A DNA stretch of 19,251 nucleotides from Sulfonitrofixus sp039714575 (GTDB lineage: Bacteria > Campylobacterota > Campylobacteria > Campylobacterales > Sulfurimonadaceae). The notes beneath the pieces are model-generated. The model worked only from the letters and a program-made list of their open reading frames with translations, ran no database searches and was not told where the DNA came from. The stretch is from the NCBI GenBank assembly GCA_039714575.1, contig JBDLJE010000048.1, positions 1 through 19,251 of the forward strand. Direction: 5' to 3'. Shown in pieces: positions 7,277 to 14,325 of this stretch (position 1 is its first letter; each line of letters starts with the position of its first letter). The translations under genes and the position numbers were made by a program.

Positions 7277-7822
7277 TTAATAAGATTCAATTAAAACTTT
7301 ACGTTTTTCATTGTACTCTTTTTCTGTGATGAGACCGTCTTCATAAAGTTTTTTTATCTTGACCAGTTTTGTACGGACGTCCTCTTCCTGTTCAGCCGGG
7401 GCAGCATCTGTTCCAGTGGAGGAGGCAGCAGTCTGTGCAGCGAAGTTGCCCGCTTTTAGATTACGGATGATATTTGCTTGCAGTGCTTTGATGAGGCTGT
7501 TGTAGGTTGGATGGATACTTCTGCCTCTGTAGCGCATACGTTCAGAATCAGCGTAGTTGATGGTATAGAAGGTCGGCGCGTACTTTATCGCAACTCTTGC
7601 CATATAGTTGGAGTGGCGGTAGGTGGCACTCATCTGACCTTCACCTTCCGGTGTGACAAGCCAACTTTGCTCTTGTGCAGCATTTACAATGGCGCTTTTC
7701 ATCTGTTCGTTGCTCACTTTTAGACTTCTGATCGGCTGGTCGATGTTTAAAATGGCGTCTGCATAAAGTGTGCTGGCAATGAGACTGAACATAAACAGTA
7801 GTACGAGAGATTTACGTTTCAC
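7277..7822 (-). CDS. Exported protein of unknown function with a C-terminal SHOCT motif
   Basis: The 181-residue product has a signal peptide (cleavage probably after STLYA), a domain of about 100 residues, an Ala/Thr-rich linker and a C-terminal SHOCT-like motif, KKLYEDGLITEKEYNEKR. SHOCT motifs are short helical hairpins at protein ends, thought to mediate oligomerisation. The central domain shares YT-x-x-Y-x-DS and the following helix pattern with the lipoprotein encoded at 5905-6408. Unlike that protein it has no lipobox Cys. The GTG start at 7822 is supported by AAGGA six bases upstream. It heads a probable operon with the beta-barrel gene. A strong hairpin lies in its leader. Confidence 0.8.
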   Translation of the reverse strand: MKRKSLVLLFMFSLIASTLYADAILNIDQPIRSLKVSNEQMKSAIVNAAQEQSWLVTPEGEGQMSATYRHSNYMARVAIKYAPTFYTINYADSERMRYRGRSIHPTYNSLIKALQANIIRNLKAGNFAAQTAASSTGTDAAPAEQEEDVRTKLVKIKKLYEDGLITEKEYNEKRKVLIESY

Positions 7823-7837
7823 GATTTTTCCTTATTC

Positions 7838-7851
7838 GGCACCTTGGTGCC
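7838..7851. terminator. Strong hairpin with a T-rich tail on the plus strand
   Basis: GGCACC and GGTGCC form a GC-rich stem (five pairs around a CTTG tetraloop), followed on the plus strand by CTTTTGTTTTTA. That is a good intrinsic terminator shape for plus-strand transcription, but no plus-strand gene lies upstream. On the minus strand the hairpin falls at the 5' end of the expected SHOCT-gene mRNA (a TATAAA box is at 7860-7865) and could stabilise it. Either reading is possible. Confidence 0.5.
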
Positions 7852-7906
7852 CTTTTGTTTTTATATGTGCAAGTGTATGAAAAAATGCCTTAAGAGATGC
7901 CTTGAG

Positions 7907-8596
7907 CTAAGCCGTGTAAGAGTTTAGACGATATCCGACACCGGAGACATTTTCTACTGTATCGTCCGGCAGTTTTTTTCGCAGACCGCGGACCAGTGAA
8001 CGGATGGCGTCCTGACTCATGCCTTCATAGGGCCAGATGGCATCTTCGATCTCCTGGTAGGTGAGGGTCCGGCTGATGTGGTGGGCTAAAAGGTCCATAA
8101 AGAGGAGCTCGTTCTTTGTCAGCTTGATCTGCTCGTCACCACACTCTACAAGCTGGCTGTAAGCATTATAGGCACACTCCTGAGAGAGCTGAACAGAGAA
8201 CTTTCTCTCGTCTTTGATCTTCTCGACCGACTGGCTGAGCGCACCTTGCAGTTTCTCTTTAGTGATGGGTTTGACAAGGTATTTGACCAGGTTAAGCTCT
8301 ACCGCTTTCATCAGGTAGTCCGTGTCGGTATACGCTGTTGCGACGATGATCTGCACATCCTGGTCTTTAGAACGGATGTAACGTGCCATGTCGAGACCGT
8401 TTAGACGCGGCATGCTGATGTCGGTGATGATGATGTCGGGTCTCTCGTCTGCCCAGACTTTAATAGCCTCTTTACCGTCGCTTGCTTCCAAGACCTCTTT
8501 TGCAATGCGCTTTAAGTATTCGACCGCATTGCGGCGTACATCGTCTTCATCTTCGACATAGAGGATCCTGAGATCTTGCAATAACTTTTTTTGCAT
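7907..8596 (-). CDS. Orphan OmpR-type response regulator
   Basis: This 229-residue protein is a receiver plus winged-helix DNA-binding regulator. The acidic pocket (E15, D16), phospho-acceptor D59, T87 and K109 (LVKP) are all present, so it should be phosphorylated normally. The C-terminal domain (about 140-229) ends in the typical RGLRKKLP...VSGVGYRL wing. The ATG at 8596 has AAGGAG five bases upstream; the frame opens 11 codons earlier without support. No kinase gene adjoins it. The Cache kinase encoded at 3314-5185, on the other side of the envelope block, is the nearest unpaired kinase and a plausible partner, but this is inference. An inverted repeat in its leader suggests autoregulation. 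Confidence 0.92.
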   Translation of the reverse strand: MQKKLLQDLRILYVEDEDDVRRNAVEYLKRIAKEVLEASDGKEAIKVWADERPDIIITDISMPRLNGLDMARYIRSKDQDVQIIVATAYTDTDYLMKAVELNLVKYLVKPITKEKLQGALSQSVEKIKDERKFSVQLSQECAYNAYSQLVECGDEQIKLTKNELLFMDLLAHHISRTLTYQEIEDAIWPYEGMSQDAIRSLVRGLRKKLPDDTVENVSGVGYRLNSYTA

Positions 8597-8623
8597 CTTT
8601 GCTCCTTGCAGATAGGTCAAATG

Positions 8624-8651
8624 TATCACAGTGGCAAAGACACTGTTGATA
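8624..8651. promoter_or_regulatory. Inverted repeat in the leader of the orphan regulator
   Basis: TATCACAGTG at 8624-8633 and CACTGTtGATA at 8641-8651 form a 10-bp inverted repeat with one bulged base and a 7-nt spacer. It lies 28-55 nt before the regulator's start codon, next to a possible minus-strand TAAAAT box at 8654-8659. It could be an operator for autoregulation or an RNA hairpin. Confidence 0.45.
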
Positions 8652-8691
8652 CCATTTTACTCTAAAAAATATAAACGCTGTTAACATAAGT

Positions 8692-8700
8692 TGTTATATC
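8692..8700 (+). promoter_or_regulatory. Extended -10-like box directly before the 68-residue gene
   Basis: TGTTATATC resembles an extended -10 box with one mismatch and ends 8 nt before the ATG at 8709. Transcription would then start within a base or two of the start codon. A 5-bp inverted repeat, TAACA at 8682-8686 and TGTTA at 8692-8696, overlaps it. Confidence 0.4.
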
Positions 8701-8708
8701 ATTAGAGC

Positions 8709-8915
8709 ATGAAAAAACAGAAACAATTAATGACACAGTTCCTTTATGAGAAGGTGTGGACAAAGGTCTCCGACCAAGAGGCGATCCGTCTGATCGATGA
8801 TGAGATGAAGATGGGCGATGGCAAAGGGACACTGGAGTACATCAAAAGCGCCGGAGCGAATGGCAAGGTCATCACCATAGGCGAGTGCCGATTCAAATTA
8901 GAGAGAAAAGTGTGA
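8709..8915 (+). CDS. Small hypothetical protein, 68 residues
   Basis: I do not recognise this family. The product is a soluble-looking mixed helix/strand protein without signal peptide, membrane segment or cysteine motif; its one Cys is near the C terminus (GECRF). Support for it being real: a -10-like box just upstream, codon use like its neighbours, and a stop codon overlapping the next gene's GTG start as GTGA, a standard translational coupling. It is divergent from the orphan response regulator gene, with 112 nt between the starts. Confidence 0.65.
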   Translation: MKKQKQLMTQFLYEKVWTKVSDQEAIRLIDDEMKMGDGKGTLEYIKSAGANGKVITIGECRFKLERKV

Positions 8916-9280
8916 CAAGGGCTTTTATCCGTTATGCTTTGCTCAGTATTGCAAACTTCGTACTTTTCTATTTTCTCTTTAAATTCCGTCTGCATTTACA
9001 ACCGGTCTGGGCTTATATCGCAACTATCAATGCTGTCGGTTTTGCTATGTACGCACTTGATAAATTCCTTGCCAAGCGAAGCTGGCTCAGAGTACCGGAA
9101 AGCCTGCTGCACCTTCTGGCATTTGCCGGGGCGACACCCGCTGCCATTCTTGCACAACAGCTCTTTTGGCACAAGACGACCAAACGCCGTTTTCAGGTAA
9201 TGTTCTGGTTGATAGCTTTAGTACAGGTCGCCCTTGTCTATGTTGTCATGTATACGGACCTTTTACAGACCGTTTTTTAG
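8912..9280 (+). CDS. DUF1294-family inner-membrane protein
   Basis: The 122-residue product has about four hydrophobic segments. Between the second and third is the DUF1294 signature: NAVGFAMYALDK, a basic stretch, RVPESLLHLLAFAGATPAA, then HKTTKRRF. The function of the family is unknown. I start it at the GTG at 8912, which overlaps the preceding stop codon (GTGA) and has GAGAG six bases upstream; a GTG at 8885 would add nine polar residues inside the preceding gene. Its last 18 nt overlap the SGNH hydrolase gene on the other strand. Confidence 0.8.
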   Translation: MTRAFIRYALLSIANFVLFYFLFKFRLHLQPVWAYIATINAVGFAMYALDKFLAKRSWLRVPESLLHLLAFAGATPAAILAQQLFWHKTTKRRFQVMFWLIALVQVALVYVVMYTDLLQTVF

Positions 9281-9784
9281 ATGGTGTTCTAAAGCTTTTT
9301 CCCACACTTCATAGGCTTTTGGTGTCAAGTGCACACCATCGCTTGTAAGCTCTTTTCTTATTCCGCCGTTTTTATCGACCATAGAGCTGTAGAGGTTGCC
9401 AAAGACAAACCCTCTCTCTTTACTCTCTTTTTTAAGAAAGTGGTTCAAAACGATGACCTTTTCGTTGATCGTATACGTCTGTGCCATCATCTGTACGGGC
9501 AGAAGAGAGAGGATGATAACGGTGTCGACAGTCCCTATCTTCTCAAAGATCTTCTGATAGTTCTTCTTCATGGTCTCAACATCCTGACCTTGCAGCAGGT
9601 CATTGATCCCTATCATCAAGACAAGGGTCCTGGGTCTCTTTTCCAAGGTGTAGTGGAGGCGGTAGAGCAGACCGTCCGTAGTGTCGCCGGCGATACCGGC
9701 GTTGTGATGCTTGCCAAAGTCAGCCCAGTTATGAAAGTCGGTGAGGCTGTCACCTAAAAAGATAAGGTCAGCTTGTTTTGTCAT
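9263..9784 (-). CDS. SGNH/GDSL-type hydrolase (lysophospholipase/esterase-like)
   Basis: SGNH hydrolases are serine esterases, often acting on lipids, thioesters or acetylated sugars. From the first ATG the product is 173 residues. Block I is FLGDSLTD (catalytic Ser about residue 13), block II is N-x-GIAGDTT, block III is GIND, and block V is SDGVHLTPKAY with the catalytic Asp and His. So all catalytic residues are present. The start is uncertain: the ATG at 9784 has no Shine-Dalgarno sequence, and the same frame stays open upstream to 9892, encoding a signal-peptide-like stretch without ATG, GTG or TTG. Following pssA at once, it may act on phospholipids, but that is only context. Confidence 0.85.
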   Translation of the reverse strand: MTKQADLIFLGDSLTDFHNWADFGKHHNAGIAGDTTDGLLYRLHYTLEKRPRTLVLMIGINDLLQGQDVETMKKNYQKIFEKIGTVDTVIILSLLPVQMMAQTYTINEKVIVLNHFLKKESKERGFVFGNLYSSMVDKNGGIRKELTSDGVHLTPKAYEVWEKALEHHLKNGL

Positions 9785-9892
9785 TGAAAAATCTTTTAGT
9801 TTGGATTGATAGTAGGGGTAAGTGATCGGAGTATCAGCCCAGAGGAGAAGGCTGAGAAACAGAAAAACAGCCAGTTTAGAGATGACGGATCT
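9785..9892 (-). other. In-frame signal-peptide-like extension of the SGNH gene without a normal start codon
   Basis: Read in frame with the SGNH hydrolase, 9892-9785 encodes ISKLAVFLFLSLLLWADTP within an open stretch: a Lys, a hydrophobic core of about 12 residues and a plausible cleavage site after WA. The following YPYYQSKLKDF leads smoothly into the hydrolase domain, as in exported members of the family. The stretch starts after an in-frame TAA (9893-9895) and overlaps the last 17 nt of pssA. The only near-start codons are ATC at 9883-9881 and CTG at 9874-9872. Either a rare start codon is used, or the start was lost, or a base is wrong in the sequence. Confidence 0.5.
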
Positions 9893-10433
9893 TTACCGTA
9901 GAGTTAAGCAGCCAGCCGGTGATCGCCATTAATATAACAGTGATTAAAGCAGGGTAGATATAGAGACCGCCTAAGAAGACAAGCCATAAGACGATGGCGC
10001 CCATCGGAGTAGGAAGTCCTGTAAAGTACTTTTCGACCTCACCCTCTTCGGCATTGATGTTGAACTGGATAAGACGGCGAAGCCCGCTGATGATGTAATA
10101 CAGTGAGACCCCTGCACCCAGCATAAACGTAAACGATGAGACCTCGGGCTGGTTGATAATAGAGATAAAGATAATAAAGACCGGGGTCAAGACAAACGAC
10201 AAGAAGTCGGCATACGAGTCGAGTTGAATACCGAATTCGTTTGAGAGACCGTATTTACGCGCCATCTTTCCATCAAAGATATCAAACCCGCCGCCTATCC
10301 ATAAAAAGACAACTGCCCAGACGTAGTTACCTTGTGTCGCAAGATACATTGCGATAAGCCCGCTTGCCAAGTTGCCAAAGGTAAACATGTTAGCCATATT
10401 GAAGTGGCTGTCGGCACGGTAGAGAAAATTCAT
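9876..10433 (-). CDS. pssA: CDP-diacylglycerol-serine O-phosphatidyltransferase
   Basis: The enzyme joins CDP-diacylglycerol and L-serine to make phosphatidylserine, the precursor of phosphatidylethanolamine, in the inner membrane. The 185-residue product shows the CDP-alcohol phosphotransferase motif, DG-x2-AR-x8-G-x3-D-x3-D, as FDGKMARKYG...FGIQLDSYAD, and about six to seven membrane segments. The N terminus NMANMFTFGNLASGL is typical of the family. The ATG at 10433 has AAGGA five bases upstream; a longer frame from 10484 lies over the promoter. An extended -10 box at 10459-10467 drives it, divergent from the porin gene. It is followed by the SGNH hydrolase, whose open frame overlaps its 3' end. 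Confidence 0.92.
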   Translation of the reverse strand: MNFLYRADSHFNMANMFTFGNLASGLIAMYLATQGNYVWAVVFLWIGGGFDIFDGKMARKYGLSNEFGIQLDSYADFLSFVLTPVFIIFISIINQPEVSSFTFMLGAGVSLYYIISGLRRLIQFNINAEEGEVEKYFTGLPTPMGAIVLWLVFLGGLYIYPALITVILMAITGWLLNSTVKIRHL

Positions 10434-10458
10434 TGATATCCTTAGTTTTATTAACACG

Positions 10459-10467
10459 ATTATAGCA
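10459..10467 (-). promoter_or_regulatory. Extended -10 promoter of pssA
   Basis: The minus strand reads TGCTATAAT, a perfect extended -10 box, preceded by a T-run. Transcription should start near 10452, giving a leader of about 19 nt with the AAGGA site. No good -35 box is visible. Confidence 0.65.
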
Positions 10468-10508
10468 AAAAGCAGATGACACAAAAATATAAATTATCCA
10501 AATCTAAA

Positions 10509-10523
10509 TGATAATTAATATTA
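10509..10523. promoter_or_regulatory. Fur-box-like operator upstream of the porin gene
   Basis: TGATAATTAATATTA matches the 7-1-7 Fur consensus TGATAATnATTATCA at 12 of 14 positions, with the left half perfect. It lies 60-74 nt before the porin start codon, close to candidate -10 boxes TATAAC (10531-10536) and TATAAA (10553-10558). With feoA and feoB downstream, iron-dependent control by Fur is likely. The region is AT-rich, which raises the chance of a random match. Confidence 0.6.
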
Positions 10524-10582
10524 TTATTAGTATAACTGTGACAAAATATGTTTATAAATCAAACTTATAAGGAAAATAGAGC

Positions 10583-11908
10583 ATGAAGATTTTAACTATG
10601 ATATCTCTTTTAACGCTCTCTCTTTTAGCGCAAGAGGAGATGGTTACCAAAAAAATAGAAGGCGGATTGATCCACACAAAACAGGAAGGGCGCTATACAG
10701 TCGTGTTAGAACTTCCGGAAAAAGCAGATGGGTTTGATCAGGCTTTTGACTATGCAAAACCGTTTGCGACCTTTCGTCTGGCCAATGTCAGAACGCAGCA
10801 GGATGCTTTAGAAACTTATAATATAGACGAAGAGAAGAGGTCCGGCACCTCTTTTGGAGGCATCTTCGGCTTTGACACTGCTTCGATTTACGGCACATAT
10901 CTCCATCTGGGGGCCTATGTCTCACAAAAGATCCACTCCCTCACTCCTAGTGATCCAACAAAACGGAACACGGAGCTTTTTGACAGCAACGGTGACGCAT
11001 TTGTCTATATAGGCGAAGCGAGTCTGCAGTATGAAAACGAAGTGCTGCAGGTGAAAGCGGGCCGTATCCGTATTGAGACCCCTTTTGCGGACAGTGACGA
11101 CATCCGTATGGCACCCAACAGTTTTGAAGGGGCATGGGGCAATCTTAATGTTGGCGAGAGTTGGCAGGCGGAAGCCTACTTCTTAACACGCTGGGCGGGC
11201 ACTGACTCAGGTGATGATCAAAACGTCTTTAAACCCTTTGTCGAAGGTGGTTACGGTCTGGCAGGGGGTGCATTGACCTACATGCTTAACGATGACAACG
11301 CGCTCTCACTTTGGTACTACAATGTAGACAAAGAGAGCGATATTGTCTATGCCGAAGGTACCGGGGAGTTCTATTTAAGTAAAGATCTTCATATGGAGTG
11401 GGGAGTGCAAGGTGCGCATATTAGTGAACGTTCAAACTCCGGTATTGCAGGGGATGTCGTCGGTGCGATGGCGATCGCAGATTATGATCTTATCTATCTG
11501 GGTGCAGCTTACAACTATGTCTTTGCAGAGAACGGCAAGACCATTACGGACGGTTTTGGCGGCGGACCTTTCTATACCTCTCTGGATGAACAGACCATCG
11601 GTGCTGTCTCTGCACTCTCCCCGGGTGAGGACCTGGGTGTCTACCGTGTTGCTTTGGGATTTGACTTTAGTTCCCTGGGTGCCGATCGTTTGAACCTGGA
11701 GTTCGTCCATGGGCATTTTATTTTGGAAAATTCACCCGCTGAGGTTGAAGAGAGTGATGTGGTACTGACCTATGCCATTACGGATCGTTGGTACCTTGAG
11801 AGTATCTACAGTGACATCAACATGATGAATATTGATTACAGTGACCCTGATAATCAGGGTATTCGGGACTTTAGACGCTTGGTAACGCGATTAGATTACA
11901 GTTTTTAA
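10583..11908 (+). CDS. Outer-membrane porin of the Opr type
   Basis: The 441-residue product has a signal peptide (cleavage likely after SLLA) and many amphipathic strands; it ends LDYSF with the C-terminal Phe required by the barrel assembly machinery. Length and motifs (KAGRIRIETPFADSDDIRM, DGFGGGPFYTS) fit the OprD-like Opr porins common in sulfur-oxidising Campylobacterota. Such porins let small solutes cross the outer membrane. The ATG has AAGGA nine bases upstream. A Fur-box-like site lies in its promoter region, and feoA follows 46 nt downstream, so this porin may serve iron uptake. The substrate cannot be read from the sequence. Confidence 0.85.
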   Translation: MKILTMISLLTLSLLAQEEMVTKKIEGGLIHTKQEGRYTVVLELPEKADGFDQAFDYAKPFATFRLANVRTQQDALETYNIDEEKRSGTSFGGIFGFDTASIYGTYLHLGAYVSQKIHSLTPSDPTKRNTELFDSNGDAFVYIGEASLQYENEVLQVKAGRIRIETPFADSDDIRMAPNSFEGAWGNLNVGESWQAEAYFLTRWAGTDSGDDQNVFKPFVEGGYGLAGGALTYMLNDDNALSLWYYNVDKESDIVYAEGTGEFYLSKDLHMEWGVQGAHISERSNSGIAGDVVGAMAIADYDLIYLGAAYNYVFAENGKTITDGFGGGPFYTSLDEQTIGAVSALSPGEDLGVYRVALGFDFSSLGADRLNLEFVHGHFILENSPAEVEESDVVLTYAITDRWYLESIYSDINMMNIDYSDPDNQGIRDFRRLVTRLDYSF

Positions 11909-11920
11909 CCGATATTAATT

Positions 11921-11935
11921 TGATTTTTATTATCA
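11921..11935. promoter_or_regulatory. Fur-box-like operator upstream of feoA
   Basis: TGATTTTTATTATCA matches TGATAATnATTATCA at 12 of 14 positions, with the right half perfect. It fills much of the 46-nt gap between the porin stop and feoA, so feoAB can be iron-regulated separately from the porin gene. Confidence 0.6.
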
Positions 11936-11954
11936 TTACAGGAATATAAAATAA

Positions 11955-12197
11955 ATGATTACTATGAATACTTTAACTGACTGCCCGAGAGGGTGTGAAA
12001 CGACGATTATAAAACTCCATGCAAGTGGGCCTTTGAAACAGAGATTGGTGTCGTTTGGCATTATGAAAGGGGCTAAGGTCACCTTGCTCGAATATGCACC
12101 CCGTAAAAGCACGGTAGAGGTGAAAGTGGGCAAGATGCGTCTTGCGCTGCGTAAAGAAGAGGCCGATATGATCGAGGTTGAAAATGCAGCAAAATAG
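11955..12197 (+). CDS. feoA: Ferrous iron transport protein FeoA
   Basis: FeoA is a small cytoplasmic SH3-like protein that works with the FeoB iron transporter. The 80-residue product has the usual pattern: L-x-D-CPRG near the N terminus, RLVSFGIMKGAKVTLLEYAP, then a V-x-V-x-VGKMRLALR-x-EEA end. The ATG at 11955 has AGGA 11 bases upstream; an ATG three codons later is possible. It overlaps feoB by 14 nt, so the two are translationally linked. A Fur-box-like site lies directly upstream. Confidence 0.93.
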   Translation: MITMNTLTDCPRGCETTIIKLHASGPLKQRLVSFGIMKGAKVTLLEYAPRKSTVEVKVGKMRLALRKEEADMIEVENAAK

Positions 12198-14325
12198 TGC
12201 GCCCACCTGTCCGGTAACGGCACAGCATATTAAGATCGCTCTTGTCGGTCAGCCTAACGTGGGCAAGAGTATGCTGGTCAACTCTATCTCGAATGCCCAT
12301 CTGCATGTAGGTAACTTCACGGGTGTGACAGTTGAAAAGACCGAGGTGCTGTTCGACTATAAAGGTTACCACTTTACGGTTGTCGACCTTCCCGGTACGT
12401 ACGCTTTTACCAACTATACGATCGAAGAGCGCGTGACGCATGACTTTTTGTGCAACGAAGAGTATGACCTTGTTATCAATGTTGCAGACTCTACCAACCT
12501 GGAGAAGAACCTGCAGTTGACGGCAGAGTTGATGACCATGAGTAAAAAGATGGTCCTGGCTCTGAACATGAGCGACGAAGCGCAAAAAGAGGGCATTGTA
12601 ATCGATGCTCCGTACCTGTCTCAGCTTTTGGACCTTCCTGCCGTCTCTGTCTCGGCTGTCTCTAAAGAGGGGCTTGACGAACTTATTGATGCGGTCATAG
12701 CAGTGCATGAAGCGCCTGCCGTCGAACCGAAACTGATCTTTTCCGAAGCGGTAGAGGAGGAGATAACAAACATTCAAGGCTATCTTGACCGTCACCGTTT
12801 CAAAGCGGCGATCTCAAACCGCAACATTGCGGTCAACCTGCTTCAAAATGAGAAGAAGACCTATCGTGTGCTTCACGACAACCCGCTCTGGACAGAGCTG
12901 CAGCCGATGCTGATCGAAGCCGACAAACACATCGAGATCCACCACGACAGCGAAGACATCAAAGAGATCTTTGCCGAAGAGTATGCCGCTTTTAACCGCG
13001 GTATCATCACCGAGGTCGTAAAAGAGAAGAAGCAGACCATTAAAGAGCGGACCATAACGGAGCGCATTGACAATGTGTTGATCCACCCGCTGTTCGGTAT
13101 ACCGATCTTTCTCTTTTTCATGTGGTCGCTTTTCCAGCTCACTTTTGAGATAGGTTCTATTCCGATGGAGTGGATCGATGCCTTTTTCGGCTGGTTCGGC
13201 GACCTTGTCGGTAAGACGATCGTCCATGAGGCGACACGTTCATTGATCGTTGACGGTCTTATTGCCGGTGTGGGTGCTGTTGTGATGTTTGTTCCCAACA
13301 TCGTTATCCTGTTTATCGGTATCGCTCTGTTGGAGTCGACGGGGTACATGTCGCGTGTTGCCTTTTTACTGGATGGTTTTTTCCACAAATTCGGTCTGCA
13401 CGGACAGTCGTTTATCCCCCTTGTAACCGGTTTTGGTTGTTCTATTCCTGCCTATATGTCGGCACGTATCTTAAAAAATGACCGTGACCGCCTCTTGACA
13501 CTTTTTATCATCGGGTTTATGAGCTGTGGTGCCAGACTGCCGGTCTATGTCCTTTTTGCAGGGGCTTTTTTCTCAGAGAGTGCCGCAGGCAACATCCTTT
13601 TTGCCATCTACATCACCGGTGCGGTCATTGGCCTCTTCGCGGCGAAGATCTTGAAGATGACCGCCTTTAAAGGGGCGGATGAGCCTTTTGTCATGGAGAT
13701 GCCGAAGTACCGTCTGCCGTCATTTAAACTGATCTGGCACACGGTGATGACCAAGACCTGGATGTACCTTAAAAAAGCGGGTACGTTTATTGCCGCTGCG
13801 ACTATTCTTGTATGGTTTTTAAGCAACTATCCGCACAGTGAGGAGCTTGAAAGTACGTACACTGTTCAGGTAGAACAGGTGCAGACGGCTGAAGAGAAGG
13901 CCTTGCTGGCTAACAAACTGCAAGAGCAGCGGCTCGAACAGAGTTACCTTGGACGTATCGGTAAGTTTATGGAACCGGCCTTTGAACCGCTCGGTTTTGA
14001 CTGGAAGATGACAGTGGCACTCCAGACCGGTCTGGCCGCCAAAGAGGTCGTGGTCTCGACACTGGGTGTTCTGTACGCTATCGGTGATGATGTGGATGAA
14101 TCTGACAAGTCACTTATTACGGCCATCAGTAAGAACATCCCGTTCGCCTCAGGCATCGCCTTTATCGTCTTTGTCATGATCTACCTGCCGTGTCTGGCGG
14201 CCTCGATCGTCTTTACCCGTGAAGCCGGGCATATCAAATATTTCGCCTATCTGTTTATCTTTACGACGATAACGGCGTACGTGCTCTCATTTATCGCCTA
14301 CAGAGTAACACTGCTGATCACCTGA
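12184..14325 (+). CDS. feoB: Ferrous iron transporter FeoB
   Basis: FeoB is the inner-membrane Fe(II) importer, with an N-terminal GTPase that controls transport. The 713-residue product shows G1 GQPNVGKS at 22-29, G2 around GNFTGVTVEKTE, G3 DLPG at 68-71, G4 NMSD at 128-131 and a G5-like SAVSKEG. The membrane part has both gate repeats, GFGCSIPAYMSARIL and FMSCGARLPVYVLFAG, plus GLAAKEVVVSTLGVLY, with the conserved Cys in each gate. Length is normal. I start at the ATG at 12184, with GAGG six bases upstream and inside feoA; a TTG two codons earlier is less likely. No feoC follows. Its last 8 nt overlap the DUF1801 gene on the other strand. Confidence 0.96.
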   Translation: MQQNSAPTCPVTAQHIKIALVGQPNVGKSMLVNSISNAHLHVGNFTGVTVEKTEVLFDYKGYHFTVVDLPGTYAFTNYTIEERVTHDFLCNEEYDLVINVADSTNLEKNLQLTAELMTMSKKMVLALNMSDEAQKEGIVIDAPYLSQLLDLPAVSVSAVSKEGLDELIDAVIAVHEAPAVEPKLIFSEAVEEEITNIQGYLDRHRFKAAISNRNIAVNLLQNEKKTYRVLHDNPLWTELQPMLIEADKHIEIHHDSEDIKEIFAEEYAAFNRGIITEVVKEKKQTIKERTITERIDNVLIHPLFGIPIFLFFMWSLFQLTFEIGSIPMEWIDAFFGWFGDLVGKTIVHEATRSLIVDGLIAGVGAVVMFVPNIVILFIGIALLESTGYMSRVAFLLDGFFHKFGLHGQSFIPLVTGFGCSIPAYMSARILKNDRDRLLTLFIIGFMSCGARLPVYVLFAGAFFSESAAGNILFAIYITGAVIGLFAAKILKMTAFKGADEPFVMEMPKYRLPSFKLIWHTVMTKTWMYLKKAGTFIAAATILVWFLSNYPHSEELESTYTVQVEQVQTAEEKALLANKLQEQRLEQSYLGRIGKFMEPAFEPLGFDWKMTVALQTGLAAKEVVVSTLGVLYAIGDDVDESDKSLITAISKNIPFASGIAFIVFVMIYLPCLAASIVFTREAGHIKYFAYLFIFTTITAYVLSFIAYRVTLLIT

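Noticed and set aside
8885..8911. GTG at 8885 as the DUF1294 start
   Set aside because: The GTG at 8912 overlaps the preceding stop codon as GTGA and has a purine-rich site at a better distance.
12079..12795. 238-codon minus-strand frame opposite feoB
   Set aside because: feoB is unambiguous here; the antisense product is rich in His, Arg and Phe without any recognisable domain.
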